A stretch of 64,000 nt of DNA from Burkholderia puraquae (GTDB taxonomy: Bacteria > Pseudomonadota > Gammaproteobacteria > Burkholderiales > Burkholderiaceae): contig NZ_NBYX01000021.1 in the NCBI RefSeq assembly GCF_002099195.1, positions 62,001 through 126,000 on the forward strand. Direction: 5' to 3'. A program made the translations under genes and the position numbers. This document shows, in pieces, positions 25,451 to 34,657 of this stretch. The notes below the pieces were generated by a model that saw only the letters and a list, made by a program, of their open reading frames with translations, ran no database searches and was not told the origin of the DNA. Within the stretch, counting starts at the first letter, position 1. The number at the start of each line of letters is the position of its first letter.

Positions 25451-27028
25451 TCATGTGCCGTACGCGAGCGCGAGCAGCACGCGCGCGACGAGCGCGCCGA
25501 CGCCGACGGCGAGGCCGAAGATCAGCAGCGCCTGCAGCAGCCGGTTCGTCCGCTTCTGCTCGACGAGGACCTGGCGCATCAGGTCCTCGCTCGCCGCGCG
25601 CGGCGCGTCATGGCGTGCGGCCATCGCGTGGTGGATCAGGCGCGGCAGTTGCGGCAGCGTCTTGCTCCACTGCGGCGCCTCGACCTTGAAGCGCTCGTAC
25701 CAGCCGCGCAGGCCGATCTGCTCGGTCATCCAGCGCTCGAGGTACGGCTTCGCGGTCTTCCACAGGTCGAGCTCGGGGTCGAGCGAGCGGCCGAGCCCCT
25801 CGACGTTCAGCATCGTTTTCTGCAGCAGCACGAGCTGCGGCTGGATCTCTACGTTGAAGCGGCGCGACGTCGAGAACAGCCGCATCAGCACCTGGCCGAG
25901 CGAGATGTCCTTCAGTGCACGATCGAAATACGGCTCGCACACCGCGCGGATCGCGCTTTCGAGTTCCTCGACGCGCGTTTCGGGCGGCACCCAGCCCGAT
26001 TCGAGGTGGAGCGTCGCGACGCGGTGATAGTCGCGCTTGAAGAACGCGAGGAAGTTCTGCGCGAGGTAGTTCTTGTCGAAATCGGACAGCGCACCGACGA
26101 TCCCGAAATCGAGCGCGACATAGCGCCCGAACGTGTTCGGATCGAGGCTCACCTGGATGTTGCCCGGGTGCATGTCGGCATGGAAGAAGCCGTCGCGGAA
26201 CACCTGCGTGAAGAAGATCTCGACGCCTTCGCGTGCGAGCTTCTTGATGTCGACGCCGGCCGAACGCAGCGTCTCGACCTGGCTGATCGGCACGCCAGTC
26301 ATGCGCTCCATCACGAGCACCTGCGACGTCGAGAAATCCCAGAACATCTCCGGCACGAGCAGCAGGTCGAGGCCCGCGAAGTTGCGGCGCAGCTGGCTGC
26401 CGTTGGCGGCCTCGCGCATCAGGTCGAGCTCGTCGTGCAGGTACTTGTCGAATTCGGCGACGACCTCGCGTGGCTTCAGGCGCCGGCCGTCGGCCCACAT
26501 GCGCTCGGTCCAGATCGCGATGTCGCGCATCAGCGCGAGGTCGGAGTCGATCACGGACAGCATGTTCGGGCGCAGCACCTTGACGGCGACGGCCTTGCCC
26601 GCGTGCTGGCCCTGCTTGAGCTTCGCGAAATGCACCTGCGCAATCGACGCGCTTGCGATCGGCTCGCGCTCGAATTCGTCGAACAGCTCGTCGACCGGCG
26701 CCCCGAGCGACTTCTCGATGATCCCGATCGCGACCGCCGAATCGAACGGCGGCACCTGGTCCTGCAGCTTCGCGAGTTCGTTCGCGAAATCGACCGACAG
26801 CAGGTCGCGGCGCGTCGACAGCACCTGGCCGAACTTCACGAAGATCGGGCCGAGGCTTTCGAGCGCGTGGCGCAGCCGCACGGCAGGCGGATCGGAATAA
26901 CGGCGGCCGATTGTCGTGATCCGCAGCAGCAGCTTCACACGCCGGTCGTCGATCCGGGACAGCATCACCTCGTCGAGACCAAAGCGGATGACGGTGTAGA
27001 CAATCTTGATGAAACGGAAAATGCGCAT
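25451..27028 (-). CDS. ubiB: Ubiquinone biosynthesis kinase-like protein UbiB
   Basis: UbiB is an atypical kinase-fold ATPase required for ubiquinone synthesis. The 525-residue protein has the family's KFGQ motif at 65-68, the alanine-rich loop in ASASIAQVHFA that replaces the usual glycine loop, and the catalytic FHADMHPGNIQV. Two C-terminal hydrophobic segments (LLIFGLAVGVGALVARVLLA) anchor it to the membrane. It follows ubiJ by 12 bases, with ubiE a little upstream, a standard proteobacterial ubiquinone locus. Confidence 0.96.
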   Translation of the reverse strand: MRIFRFIKIVYTVIRFGLDEVMLSRIDDRRVKLLLRITTIGRRYSDPPAVRLRHALESLGPIFVKFGQVLSTRRDLLSVDFANELAKLQDQVPPFDSAVAIGIIEKSLGAPVDELFDEFEREPIASASIAQVHFAKLKQGQHAGKAVAVKVLRPNMLSVIDSDLALMRDIAIWTERMWADGRRLKPREVVAEFDKYLHDELDLMREAANGSQLRRNFAGLDLLLVPEMFWDFSTSQVLVMERMTGVPISQVETLRSAGVDIKKLAREGVEIFFTQVFRDGFFHADMHPGNIQVSLDPNTFGRYVALDFGIVGALSDFDKNYLAQNFLAFFKRDYHRVATLHLESGWVPPETRVEELESAIRAVCEPYFDRALKDISLGQVLMRLFSTSRRFNVEIQPQLVLLQKTMLNVEGLGRSLDPELDLWKTAKPYLERWMTEQIGLRGWYERFKVEAPQWSKTLPQLPRLIHHAMAARHDAPRAASEDLMRQVLVEQKRTNRLLQALLIFGLAVGVGALVARVLLALAYGT

Positions 27029-27040
27029 GCCCTGCGGCCC

Positions 27041-27667
27041 TCAGTGCGCGCCGCGCGGGCCGGAACCCGTGCGCGCGCCGATTTTTTGTTCGAGTCGCTC
27101 GACCCGCTTTTCGACCCGTGCGAGCGCATCGCGTGCACGCGCCAGCTCGGCATCGAAGCCGCCGAGCGACGCGCGCCGGACGACTTGCGGGTTCTCGTCG
27201 AGCCAGTATTCGGCGACGGAATCGAGCACGTTGCGGCCGGTGCGTCGCGCGCGTGCACCGGCGTCGCGTACGACCGTCGCGATCCGGTATGCCGCCGCGT
27301 CGCCGACCAGCTTCGCGAGATCTTCTTCAGGCTCCCAGCGCAGGTGCTCGGCCAGCTTCGCGATCTGCGTCGCGAACTCCGCGTCGCCCTCGATCTTCAC
27401 GTGCTTCATCACAGCCGCCTGGCCGCCCTGCAGGAACGCGGCGAGCGTGTCGCCGGCGAGCGCGATCGACACGTCGACCTGTTGCGCATCGTGCGCGTCG
27501 ACGGCCGACAGATAGCCGTCGGGCTGCACCAGCAGCGTGAGCGTAACGGGAGGCACGTCGATCCGGGCAGTCTTGCCCGCATAGGGAATCAGGCGATCGC
27601 GCGCCCACGATTCGCGGGCGAGCAGGTGATTGACGGCAGCAGCAAAAGGCTTGGCAGCAAAGGTCAT
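27041..27667 (-). CDS. ubiJ: Ubiquinone biosynthesis accessory factor UbiJ (SCP2 domain)
   Basis: A 208-residue protein whose N-terminal two thirds form an SCP2-like lipid-binding domain (VTLTLLVQPDGYLSAV and VSIALAGDTLAAFLQGG) and whose C-terminus is a predicted coiled coil (ELARARDALARVEKRVERL). This is the layout of UbiJ, which with UbiK organises the Ubi metabolon. It starts only 15 bases after a terminator that follows the Tim44-like gene and is joined to ubiB by a 12-base spacer. Confidence 0.88.
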   Translation of the reverse strand: MTFAAKPFAAAVNHLLARESWARDRLIPYAGKTARIDVPPVTLTLLVQPDGYLSAVDAHDAQQVDVSIALAGDTLAAFLQGGQAAVMKHVKIEGDAEFATQIAKLAEHLRWEPEEDLAKLVGDAAAYRIATVVRDAGARARRTGRNVLDSVAEYWLDENPQVVRRASLGGFDAELARARDALARVEKRVERLEQKIGARTGSGPRGAH

Positions 27668-27681
27668 CGGGCTGGGAAAGG

Positions 27682-27716
27682 AAAAACCCGCGCAGGCCGG
27701 GCGCCCACGCGGGTTT
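27682..27716 (-). terminator. Terminator after the Tim44-like gene
   Basis: Nine-base arms (aaacccgcg / cgcgggttt) around a GC-rich loop run into TTTTTCC on the minus strand. It lies just ahead of ubiJ, so ubiJ-ubiB expression needs readthrough or a promoter close by. Confidence 0.7.
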
Positions 27717-27831
27717 CTATTGTAACGTCGGATCGTCGGCAGGCCGTGCCTGACCGTACACCCGGGCGGCAAGCGGTCGCAGTGCGGCGGCCGTTGCCCG
27801 GGTGTCCGGCGGCGTGGGCCGCCGGTCACGC

Positions 27832-28866
27832 TCAGTGCGTGTTGATCTGCTGGATGCCCGCGAGCAGCCAGCCCTGACTGCCCGACTTCGACAGGTTCCA
27901 CACCTCGTCGAACGGCGCGGCCGACGCATTCGCCGATTCGCGGATCAGGCCGTGGAAACGCACGCTCGCCGACTGCTCGATGCCACGATCCTCGATCGCG
28001 ACCAGTTCCGCGTCGAGCTGCACGACGTCGGTCTGGTTCGACTCGTTGCCGCGCGAATCGAGGTCGATCTTGATCTCGGCGAACATTTCGGGCGTCGTGA
28101 ACTCGCGGATGTCGGCCAGGTTGCCCTGGTCCCACGCAGCCTGCAGGCGCACGAAATAGACCTTCGAGCTGCGCAGGAACGCTTCGGTGTCGAAGCCGGC
28201 CGGCACCTGGAGCGGTGCTGCCGCGGCAGCTGCTGCCGTGCCGGCGGCCGCAGCACCGCCGCCGAACACGCCCTGCGCTTCGTTCGCGTAGCTGCTGCCG
28301 CTACCCGCATAGTTGCTGCCGGTGCTGCCCTGCTGGAACGACGGGCTTTGCGAGTAACCGCCCGACGACGACGCCGAGCCGCCGACCGAGTAGGCCGGCT
28401 CCTGCGGACGACGGCGGTTCATGAACTTGCGGATCAGCCAGATGCCGACCATCGCGAGCAGCGCGATCACGATGACGTTCGCCATCATGCTTGCGAACGC
28501 GCCGCCCAGGCCGAAGTGCGACAGCAGCGCTGCGATGCCGAGACCGGCCGCAAGGCCGGCGATCGGCCCGAGCCAGCGCGAACGGTTGGGCTGCGCAGCC
28601 GGCGCGGGCGCGGCCGGGTTCGCACGCTGTGCCTGCGACGGCGCGGCCTGCTGCATCGGCTGCTGCGCGGGCGGCGTGGCCTGGCGCTGCGTGACGGTGG
28701 AATTCTGGCGGCCGATGCTGCGCCCGCCGCCCATGCGCTTGGCTTCGGCGTCGAGCGATGCGAACGTGCCGGCCGTGAGCAGGCCGACCATCAGCAGCGT
28801 GCCGACCCGTCGAGCCCACGGCTTCGACGGCTTGCTACGGTTGAACAACGAACGCGATTCGAACAT
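27832..28866 (-). CDS. Tim44-like domain membrane protein
   Basis: A 344-residue protein. The N-terminus has a hydrophobic segment (GTLLMVGLLTAGTFASL, about 22-38), then a Gln/Pro/Ala-rich linker, two membrane segments near 95-145 (GPIAGLAAGLGIAALL and MMANVIVIALLAMVGIWLI), a Gly/Ser-rich linker, and a C-terminal Tim44-like domain from about 220 (FLRSSKVYFVRLQAAWDQ, ALVAIEDRGIEQSASV). In mitochondria Tim44 tethers Hsp70 to the import channel; the bacterial proteins' role is not established. It lies between ubiE and ubiJ. SD GGAGAAACTG precedes the ATG. Confidence 0.87.
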   Translation of the reverse strand: MFESRSLFNRSKPSKPWARRVGTLLMVGLLTAGTFASLDAEAKRMGGGRSIGRQNSTVTQRQATPPAQQPMQQAAPSQAQRANPAAPAPAAQPNRSRWLGPIAGLAAGLGIAALLSHFGLGGAFASMMANVIVIALLAMVGIWLIRKFMNRRRPQEPAYSVGGSASSSGGYSQSPSFQQGSTGSNYAGSGSSYANEAQGVFGGGAAAAGTAAAAAAAPLQVPAGFDTEAFLRSSKVYFVRLQAAWDQGNLADIREFTTPEMFAEIKIDLDSRGNESNQTDVVQLDAELVAIEDRGIEQSASVRFHGLIRESANASAAPFDEVWNLSKSGSQGWLLAGIQQINTH

Positions 28867-28907
28867 CAGTTTCTCCGGATGTAAGACAAATGTATGGAAA
28901 GAGCCCC

Positions 28908-29639
28908 TTAATACTTGGCTCCCATGTGTAAAGCTACCACGCCACCTGACAAATTGTAATATTTGACGGCATCGAGGCCCGCTTGTTCCATCATTGTCTT
29001 CAGGGTGTCCTGGTCGGGGTGCATCCGGATAGATTCAGCAAGATACCGATAACTTTCAGCATCTTTCGCGAACTTGTCGCCAAGCCACGGTAATACTTTG
29101 AAAGAATACAGATCGTACGCTTTTTTCAGCGGATCCCAGACTTTCGAGAATTCCAGCACCATCACGCGGCCGCCGGGCTTCGTCACGCGGCGCATCTCGG
29201 CCAGCGCGGCATCCTTGTGCGTCATGTTGCGCAGCCCGAACGCGACCGTGACCACATCGAAGTAGTTGTCCGGAAAGGGAATTTTCTCCGCGTCGCACAG
29301 CAGCGACGGCGTCACGATGCCCTTGTCGAGCAGCCGGTCGCGGCCGACGCGCAGCATCGATTCGTTGATGTCCGTGTGCCAGACCTCGCCCGTCGGCCCG
29401 GCCGCCTTCGCGAACGACCGGGTCAGGTCGCCGGTGCCGGCCGCCAGGTCGAGCACCTTGAAGCCGGGGCGCACGTTCGCCTGCGCGATCGTGAACGCCT
29501 TCCACGCGCGGTGCATGCCCGCCGACATCAGGTCGTTCATCAGATCGTAGTTGCTCGCGACCGAATGGAACACACCCGCCACTTTCTTCGCTTTTTCGTT
29601 TTCCTCGACGCTTTCGAAGCCGAAGTGGGTTTTGCTCAT
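28908..29639 (-). CDS. ubiE: Ubiquinone/menaquinone C-methyltransferase UbiE
   Basis: UbiE methylates the ring carbon of the benzoquinol precursor in ubiquinone synthesis using SAM. The 243-residue protein shows the family's GVFHSVASNYDLMNDLMSAG, the SAM-binding DLAAGTGDLTRSF and the KPGGRVMVLEFSKV post-motif. The region around its 3' end (28920-29150) is notably AT-richer than its neighbours and uses codons such as TTT and AAT more often, though the protein looks intact. ATG 29639 is the conserved start; a hairpin lies in the upstream spacer. Confidence 0.96.
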   Translation of the reverse strand: MSKTHFGFESVEENEKAKKVAGVFHSVASNYDLMNDLMSAGMHRAWKAFTIAQANVRPGFKVLDLAAGTGDLTRSFAKAAGPTGEVWHTDINESMLRVGRDRLLDKGIVTPSLLCDAEKIPFPDNYFDVVTVAFGLRNMTHKDAALAEMRRVTKPGGRVMVLEFSKVWDPLKKAYDLYSFKVLPWLGDKFAKDAESYRYLAESIRMHPDQDTLKTMMEQAGLDAVKYYNLSGGVVALHMGAKY

Positions 29640-29692
29640 CGCGTTGATCCTCAGTAAATGGCAAGACGGCGCCGAGCGGGCGCCGTCGAATT

Positions 29693-30106
29693 TCAGTGGC
29701 AGTGGCCGTGCGACGCGCTCGCCGCCGGCATCGGGGCGTCGCGCTCGACGCCTGCCGCCTTCAATTTGTCGAAATAGTCGCGCCACAGCGCGTCCTGCTG
29801 CGTGGCCAGCTCGTACAGCAGGTCCCACGAGTAGATGCCGGTCGAATGGCCGTCGGAAAACGTCGGCTGCAGCGCGTAGTTGCCGACGCCCTCGAGCGCG
29901 GTGATCGTCACTTCGCGCTTGCCCGTCTGCAACGTCTCCTGGCCGGGCCCGTGGCCGCGCACCTCGGCCGACGGCGAATACACGCGCATCAGCTCGAACG
30001 GAATCCGGAAACTGTCGCCGTTGGGGTACTGCAATTCGAGCACGCGCGACACCGCGTGCACGACGACGCCGGACGGAATCGGCGTCGTGGAAGTCAAACC
30101 GCTCAT
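29693..30106 (-). CDS. DUF971 family protein
   Basis: A 137-residue protein of the DUF971 (gamma-butyrobetaine-hydroxylase N-terminal-like) family, recognised from RVLELQYPNGDSFRIPFELMRVYSPSAEV in pieces and FSDGHSTGIYSWDLLYEL. Related domains bind zinc in larger enzymes; some stand-alone members are implicated in Fe-S protein maturation. The C-terminus ends SHGHCH, a potential metal-binding tail. Its ATG overlaps the HIT-gene stop as ATGA, so the two are translationally coupled. Confidence 0.87.
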   Translation of the reverse strand: MSGLTSTTPIPSGVVVHAVSRVLELQYPNGDSFRIPFELMRVYSPSAEVRGHGPGQETLQTGKREVTITALEGVGNYALQPTFSDGHSTGIYSWDLLYELATQQDALWRDYFDKLKAAGVERDAPMPAASASHGHCH

Positions 30107-30546
30107 GGCTGCCTCGAATCGGTCATGCGTTGAATTTCCTCGCGCACCGCATTGTGCAGCAGCGAGGCCTGCGCGGCACGCGTGCGCAGCAGCGCCTCGG
30201 ACACGCTGCGCTGGCGCGGCGCCCAGACGGGCTGCGGGAAATGGGCGTCGTTGGAGAAGCGCGGGATCACGTGCCAGTGCACGTGCGGCACCATGTTGCC
30301 GAGGCTCGCGAGATTCACCTTGTTCGGTTGCATCACGCGGCGCACGGCCCGCTCGACTGCGTAAACCACGCGCATCAGGTGGGCCCGCTCGGGCTCGCCG
30401 AGATCGGAGAACTCGGCCACGTGCGCGCCCCATATCACCCGGCAGAAGCCCGGGTAGTCGTGCTCGCCCGTCGCGAGGACGACACGCAGCGCTTCGTCCT
30501 GCCAGAGCAGCTCGCCGCCGTCTTCACGGCAAAACACGCATTCCAT
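30103..30546 (-). CDS. HIT-family nucleotide hydrolase/transferase
   Basis: A 147-residue protein with the histidine triad HVHWHVIPRF near residue 100. HIT proteins hydrolyse or transfer nucleoside phosphates, but the substrate is unknown. The N-terminus has a CxxC pair (ECVFCRE) that may bind zinc. I chose the ATG at 30546 because GGGAG stands 5 bases upstream; two earlier in-frame ATGs lack this. It is coupled to the DUF971 gene. Confidence 0.88.
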   Translation of the reverse strand: MECVFCREDGGELLWQDEALRVVLATGEHDYPGFCRVIWGAHVAEFSDLGEPERAHLMRVVYAVERAVRRVMQPNKVNLASLGNMVPHVHWHVIPRFSNDAHFPQPVWAPRQRSVSEALLRTRAAQASLLHNAVREEIQRMTDSRQP

Positions 30547-30631
30547 CGTCGCTCCCATGTGGACAGGCGCCGGCATTGCTGCGCCGGCGCCCGCTCATTC
30601 CTGGCCCGGTCGGGCGGCCGTCATGCCCGCA

Positions 30632-33600
30632 TTAGACCAGCACGCGCTCGATCCCGCCATTGTTCGCGCGTGCGACATAATCGGCCATCCAGTTCTCGCC
30701 GAGCACCTGGCGCGCGATTTCGACCACGATGTAGTCGGCTTCGAGGTTCGCGTCCTCGCTGTAGCGCGACAGGCCCTGCAGGCACGACGGGCAGCTCGTC
30801 AGGATCTTCACGTCCGGGCCGTTCGCGGCCGCGGCGGCCGGCGCCGGCGCATCGCCGGCCACCACGGGAATCGCGCGCAGCTTCGCGGCGCCCTTGCGGA
30901 TCTCCTCTTCCTTGCGGAAGCGGACCTGCGTCGAGATGTCCGGGCGCGTGACCGCGAGCGTGCCCGATTCGCCGCAGCAGCGCTCGTTCTTCTCGATCTT
31001 GTACCCGTCTTTCTCCGCACCCATCAGCTCGTTGACAAGCTTCACCGGGTCCATCGTCTTGATCGGTGTGTGGCACGGGTCGTGATACATGTAGCGCGTG
31101 CCCGTCACGCCGTCGAGCTTCATCCCCTTCTCGAGCAGGAACTCGTGGATGTCGATGATCCGGCAGCCAGGGAAGATCTTGTCGAATTCGTAGCCGGCGA
31201 GCTGGTCGTAGCAGGTACCGCACGACACGACCACCGTCTTGATGTCGAGGTAGTTCAGCGTGTTCGCGACGCGGTGGAACAGCACGCGGTTGTCGGTGAC
31301 GATCTTCTCTGCCTTGTCGTACTGGCCCGAACCGCGCTGCGGATAGCCGCAGCACAGGTAGCCCGGCGGCAGCACCGTCTGCACGCCGGCTTCCCACAAC
31401 ATCGCCTGCGTCGCCAGACCGACCTGCGAGAACAGGCGCTCGGAGCCGCAGCCCGGGAAGTAGAACACCGCCTCCGAATCGACGGTGGTCGATTTCGGGT
31501 TGCGGATGATCGGCACGATCTTGTTGTCCTCGATGTCGAGCAGCGCGCGCGCCGTCTTCTTCGGCAGGTTGCCCGGCATCTTCTTGTTGACGAAGTGGAT
31601 CACCTGCTCGACCACGGGCGGCTTGCCGACCGTCGCCGGCGGGTGCTGCGTCTGCTTCGTCACGACCTTCTTCAGCATGTCGTTCGCGAAGCGCTGCACC
31701 TTGTAGCCGACGCCCATCATCACGCCGCGCGCGACGTTGATCGTCTGCGGGTTGGTCGCGTTCAGGAAGAACATGCCCGCCGCATTGCCGGCGTTGAATT
31801 TCTTCTTGCCCATCTTGCGCAACAGGTTGCGCATGTTCATCGTGACGTCGCCGAAGTCGATCTTCACCGGGCACGGCGTCGCGCACTTGTGGCACACCGT
31901 GCAGTGGTCGGCCACGTCGTTGAACTCGTCCCAGTGCTTGATCGACACGCCGCGGCGCGTCTGTTCTTCATACAGGAACGCCTCGACCAGCAACGACGTC
32001 GCGAGGATCTTGTTGCGCGGGCTGTACAGCAGGTTCGCGCGCGGCACGTGGGTCGCGCACACCGGCTTGCACTTGCCGCAGCGCAGGCAGTCCTTCACCG
32101 AATCGGCAATCGCGCCGATGTCGGACTGCTTCATGATCAGCGACTCGTAGCCCATCAGCCCGAAGCTCGGCGTATAGGCATTGCGAAGATCGGCGCCTTC
32201 GAGCAGCTTGCCCTTGTTGAAGCGGCCGTTCGGGTCGACACGCTGCTTGTACGCGCGGAATTCGGCGATCTCGTCGTCGGTCAGGAACTCGAGCTTCGTG
32301 ATGCCGATGCCGTGCTCGCCGGAAATCACGCCGTCGAGCGAGCGCGCGAGCGTCATGATGCGTGCGACCGCCGCGTGGGCGTCCTGCAGCATCTCGTAGT
32401 TGTCGGAGTTGACCGGCAGGTTGGTGTGGACGTTGCCGTCGCCCGCGTGCATGTGCAGCGCGACGAACACGCGGCCGCGCAGCACCTGCTTGTGGATCGC
32501 CTGCGCCTCGTCGAGGATCTGCTTGAACGCGCCGCCGTTGAAGATCGCGCGCAGCTCCGCGCGGATCTCCTGCTTCCACGAGATGCGCACGGTGCGGTCC
32601 TGCGTGATGTGGAACACGGTCGCGCCCGGCTGCTCGTCCGCGCGGTCGGCGAACTTCTCGGCGAGCGCCTCGTAGCCGAGCTGCACGAGGTAGTGCTGCG
32701 CCTCGCGCAGCGGCTGGTCGAGCCGGTCGCGCACGAATTCCCAGCGCGCACGCACGCGCTTGAGCAGCTCCAGCGCCTGCTGCACGCGATCCTCGAGCAG
32801 CTCGGCGCTCGGGATCTCGTTCGCGTCGTCGGTCTTGCCGAGCGGCAGGTTGCCGGCGCGGAAAAACGCCTCCAGCGCGTCGACGAGCTGCAGCTTGTTC
32901 TTCAGCGACAGCTCGATGTTGATCCGCTCGATGCCGTCGGTGTACTCGCCCATCCGGTTCAGCGGGATGACGACGTCTTCGTTGATCTTGAACGCGTTCG
33001 TATGCTTCGCGATCGCGGCCGTGCGGCTGCGGTCGAGCCAGAAGCGCTTGCGCGCCTCCGCGCTGACCGCGACGAAGCCTTCGCCGCTCTTGCCGTTCGC
33101 CATCCGGATCACTTCGGACGTCGCTTGCGCGACCGCATCGGCATCGTCGCCGACGATGTCGCCGATCAGCACCATCTTGGGGAATGAATTGCGCTTGCTC
33201 TTGGTCGCGTAGCCGACCGCGCGCAGGTAGCGCTCGTCGAGGTGCTCGAGGCCCGCGAGGATCGCGCCGCCCTGCTTCGACGTCTCGAACAGGTAATCCT
33301 TGATCTCGACGATGCTCGGGATCGCCTCGCGCGCCTGGCCGAAGAATTCGAGGCAGACGGTGCGCGTGTGCGCGGGCATCTTGTGCAGCACCCAGCGCGC
33401 GGACGTGATGAGCCCGTCGCAGCCTTCCTTCTGCACGCCCGGCAGGCCGGCGAGGAACTTGTCGGTCACGTCCTTGCCGAGCCCTTCCTTGCGGAACCGG
33501 CGGCCTTCGATCTCGAGCATTTCGGTGCGCAGCAGCTTCTCGCCCGGCGCATGCGCGCCGTCGAACCACTTCAGCTCGAAACGCGCGACCGCGATATCGT

Positions 33601-34657
33601 GGATCTTGCCCTGGTTGTGCTCGTGGCGCGTGACTTCGAGCCAGTTGCCGTCCGGGTCGACCATCCGCCACCAGGCCAGGTTGTCGAGCGCGGTGCCCCA
33701 CAGCACGGCCTTCTTGCCGCCCGCATTCATCGCAACGTTGCCGCCGATGCACGATGCGTCGAGCGAGGTCGGATCGACCGCGAACACGTAGCCGGCCGCT
33801 TCCGCCGCCTCGGTCACGCGGCGCGTGACGACGCCCGCGCCGGAGAAGATCGTCGGCACCTTGTGCGCGACGCCCGGCAGCTCGGTCAGCTCGACCGCGC
33901 CGAGCTGTTCGAGCTTCTCGGTGTTGATCACCGCGGAGAACGGCGTGAGCGGCACCGCGCCGCCCGTGTAGCCGGTGCCGCCGCCGCGCGGGATCACGGT
34001 CAGGCCGAGCTCGAAACAGGCCTTGATCAGCCCCGCGATCTCGGCTTCGGTATCGGGGGTCAGCACGACGAACGGGTATTCGACGCGCCAGTCAGTCGCG
34101 TCGGTCACGTGCGACACGCGCGACAGCCCGTCGAAACGGATGTTGTCCTTCTGCGTGCAGCGGCCGAGCGCCTTGGTCGCGCGGCGGCGCAGGTCGGCCA
34201 TCTTCTCGAATTCGTCGGCGAACTCGTTGACCGCGCGCTGCGCGGCGGTTTCGAGCATCTCGACGCGCGATGCGCGCTCGCGGCCCGCATCGTCGCGGTG
34301 CTCGGTGAGATCCGCGCTGCGGCGCTTGCCGATCTCGGTCAGGCGGTGGTTCAGCGCCTCGATCAAGAGCGCGCGGCGCTTCGGGTTGTCGAGCAGGTCG
34401 TCCTGCAGGTACGGGTTGCGGCGCACGACCCAGATGTCGCCAAGCACTTCATACAGCATCCGTGCCGAGCGGCCCGTGCGGCGCTCGGCGCGCAATTCGT
34501 CGAGCACCGACCACGCCTCTTCGCCGAGCAGGCGGATCACGATCTCGCGATCCGAGAAGGACGTGTAGTTGTAGGGAATCTCGCGCAAGCGGGGCGCGGG
34601 GTCGGCGGCGACGGCGGCGGCCGCGCCATGCGGATCGAAAACTTGTGGTGCGTTCAT
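30632..34657 (-). CDS. DUF3683/FAD-linked oxidase/Fe-S fusion oxidoreductase
   Basis: A very large (1341-residue) D-lactate/glycolate-oxidase-like enzyme. In order: an N-terminal DUF3683-like region (1-180); an FAD-binding PCMH domain (IPRGGGTGYTGGAVPL near 215); an FAD-oxidase C domain (HMHAGDGNVHTNLP and SGEHGIGITKLEFL); two 4Fe-4S motifs CLRCGKCKPVC near 854 and CTVCHKCATPC near 917; then CCG-type cysteine-rich domains (PGCG near 1065, CCGYP near 1103, SCGTCYD near 1142, CCGESG near 1224) and a final SCPSC near 1287. GlcD-, GlcE- and GlcF-like functions are thus joined. The substrate is a 2-hydroxy acid by analogy only. Confidence 0.9.
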   Translation of the reverse strand: MNAPQVFDPHGAAAAVAADPAPRLREIPYNYTSFSDREIVIRLLGEEAWSVLDELRAERRTGRSARMLYEVLGDIWVVRRNPYLQDDLLDNPKRRALLIEALNHRLTEIGKRRSADLTEHRDDAGRERASRVEMLETAAQRAVNEFADEFEKMADLRRRATKALGRCTQKDNIRFDGLSRVSHVTDATDWRVEYPFVVLTPDTEAEIAGLIKACFELGLTVIPRGGGTGYTGGAVPLTPFSAVINTEKLEQLGAVELTELPGVAHKVPTIFSGAGVVTRRVTEAAEAAGYVFAVDPTSLDASCIGGNVAMNAGGKKAVLWGTALDNLAWWRMVDPDGNWLEVTRHEHNQGKIHDIAVARFELKWFDGAHAPGEKLLRTEMLEIEGRRFRKEGLGKDVTDKFLAGLPGVQKEGCDGLITSARWVLHKMPAHTRTVCLEFFGQAREAIPSIVEIKDYLFETSKQGGAILAGLEHLDERYLRAVGYATKSKRNSFPKMVLIGDIVGDDADAVAQATSEVIRMANGKSGEGFVAVSAEARKRFWLDRSRTAAIAKHTNAFKINEDVVIPLNRMGEYTDGIERINIELSLKNKLQLVDALEAFFRAGNLPLGKTDDANEIPSAELLEDRVQQALELLKRVRARWEFVRDRLDQPLREAQHYLVQLGYEALAEKFADRADEQPGATVFHITQDRTVRISWKQEIRAELRAIFNGGAFKQILDEAQAIHKQVLRGRVFVALHMHAGDGNVHTNLPVNSDNYEMLQDAHAAVARIMTLARSLDGVISGEHGIGITKLEFLTDDEIAEFRAYKQRVDPNGRFNKGKLLEGADLRNAYTPSFGLMGYESLIMKQSDIGAIADSVKDCLRCGKCKPVCATHVPRANLLYSPRNKILATSLLVEAFLYEEQTRRGVSIKHWDEFNDVADHCTVCHKCATPCPVKIDFGDVTMNMRNLLRKMGKKKFNAGNAAGMFFLNATNPQTINVARGVMMGVGYKVQRFANDMLKKVVTKQTQHPPATVGKPPVVEQVIHFVNKKMPGNLPKKTARALLDIEDNKIVPIIRNPKSTTVDSEAVFYFPGCGSERLFSQVGLATQAMLWEAGVQTVLPPGYLCCGYPQRGSGQYDKAEKIVTDNRVLFHRVANTLNYLDIKTVVVSCGTCYDQLAGYEFDKIFPGCRIIDIHEFLLEKGMKLDGVTGTRYMYHDPCHTPIKTMDPVKLVNELMGAEKDGYKIEKNERCCGESGTLAVTRPDISTQVRFRKEEEIRKGAAKLRAIPVVAGDAPAPAAAAANGPDVKILTSCPSCLQGLSRYSEDANLEADYIVVEIARQVLGENWMADYVARANNGGIERVLV

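Noticed and set aside
29665..29687. Perfect 9-base hairpin between the DUF971 gene and ubiE
   Set aside because: No T-run follows on the minus strand, and no plus-strand gene is present to use it, so it is not called a terminator.
30557..33187. 876-codon plus-strand frame opposite the DUF3683 oxidoreductase
   Set aside because: The translation is dominated by Arg, His, Val and Leu with no domain; the opposite strand encodes intact FAD and Fe-S motifs.
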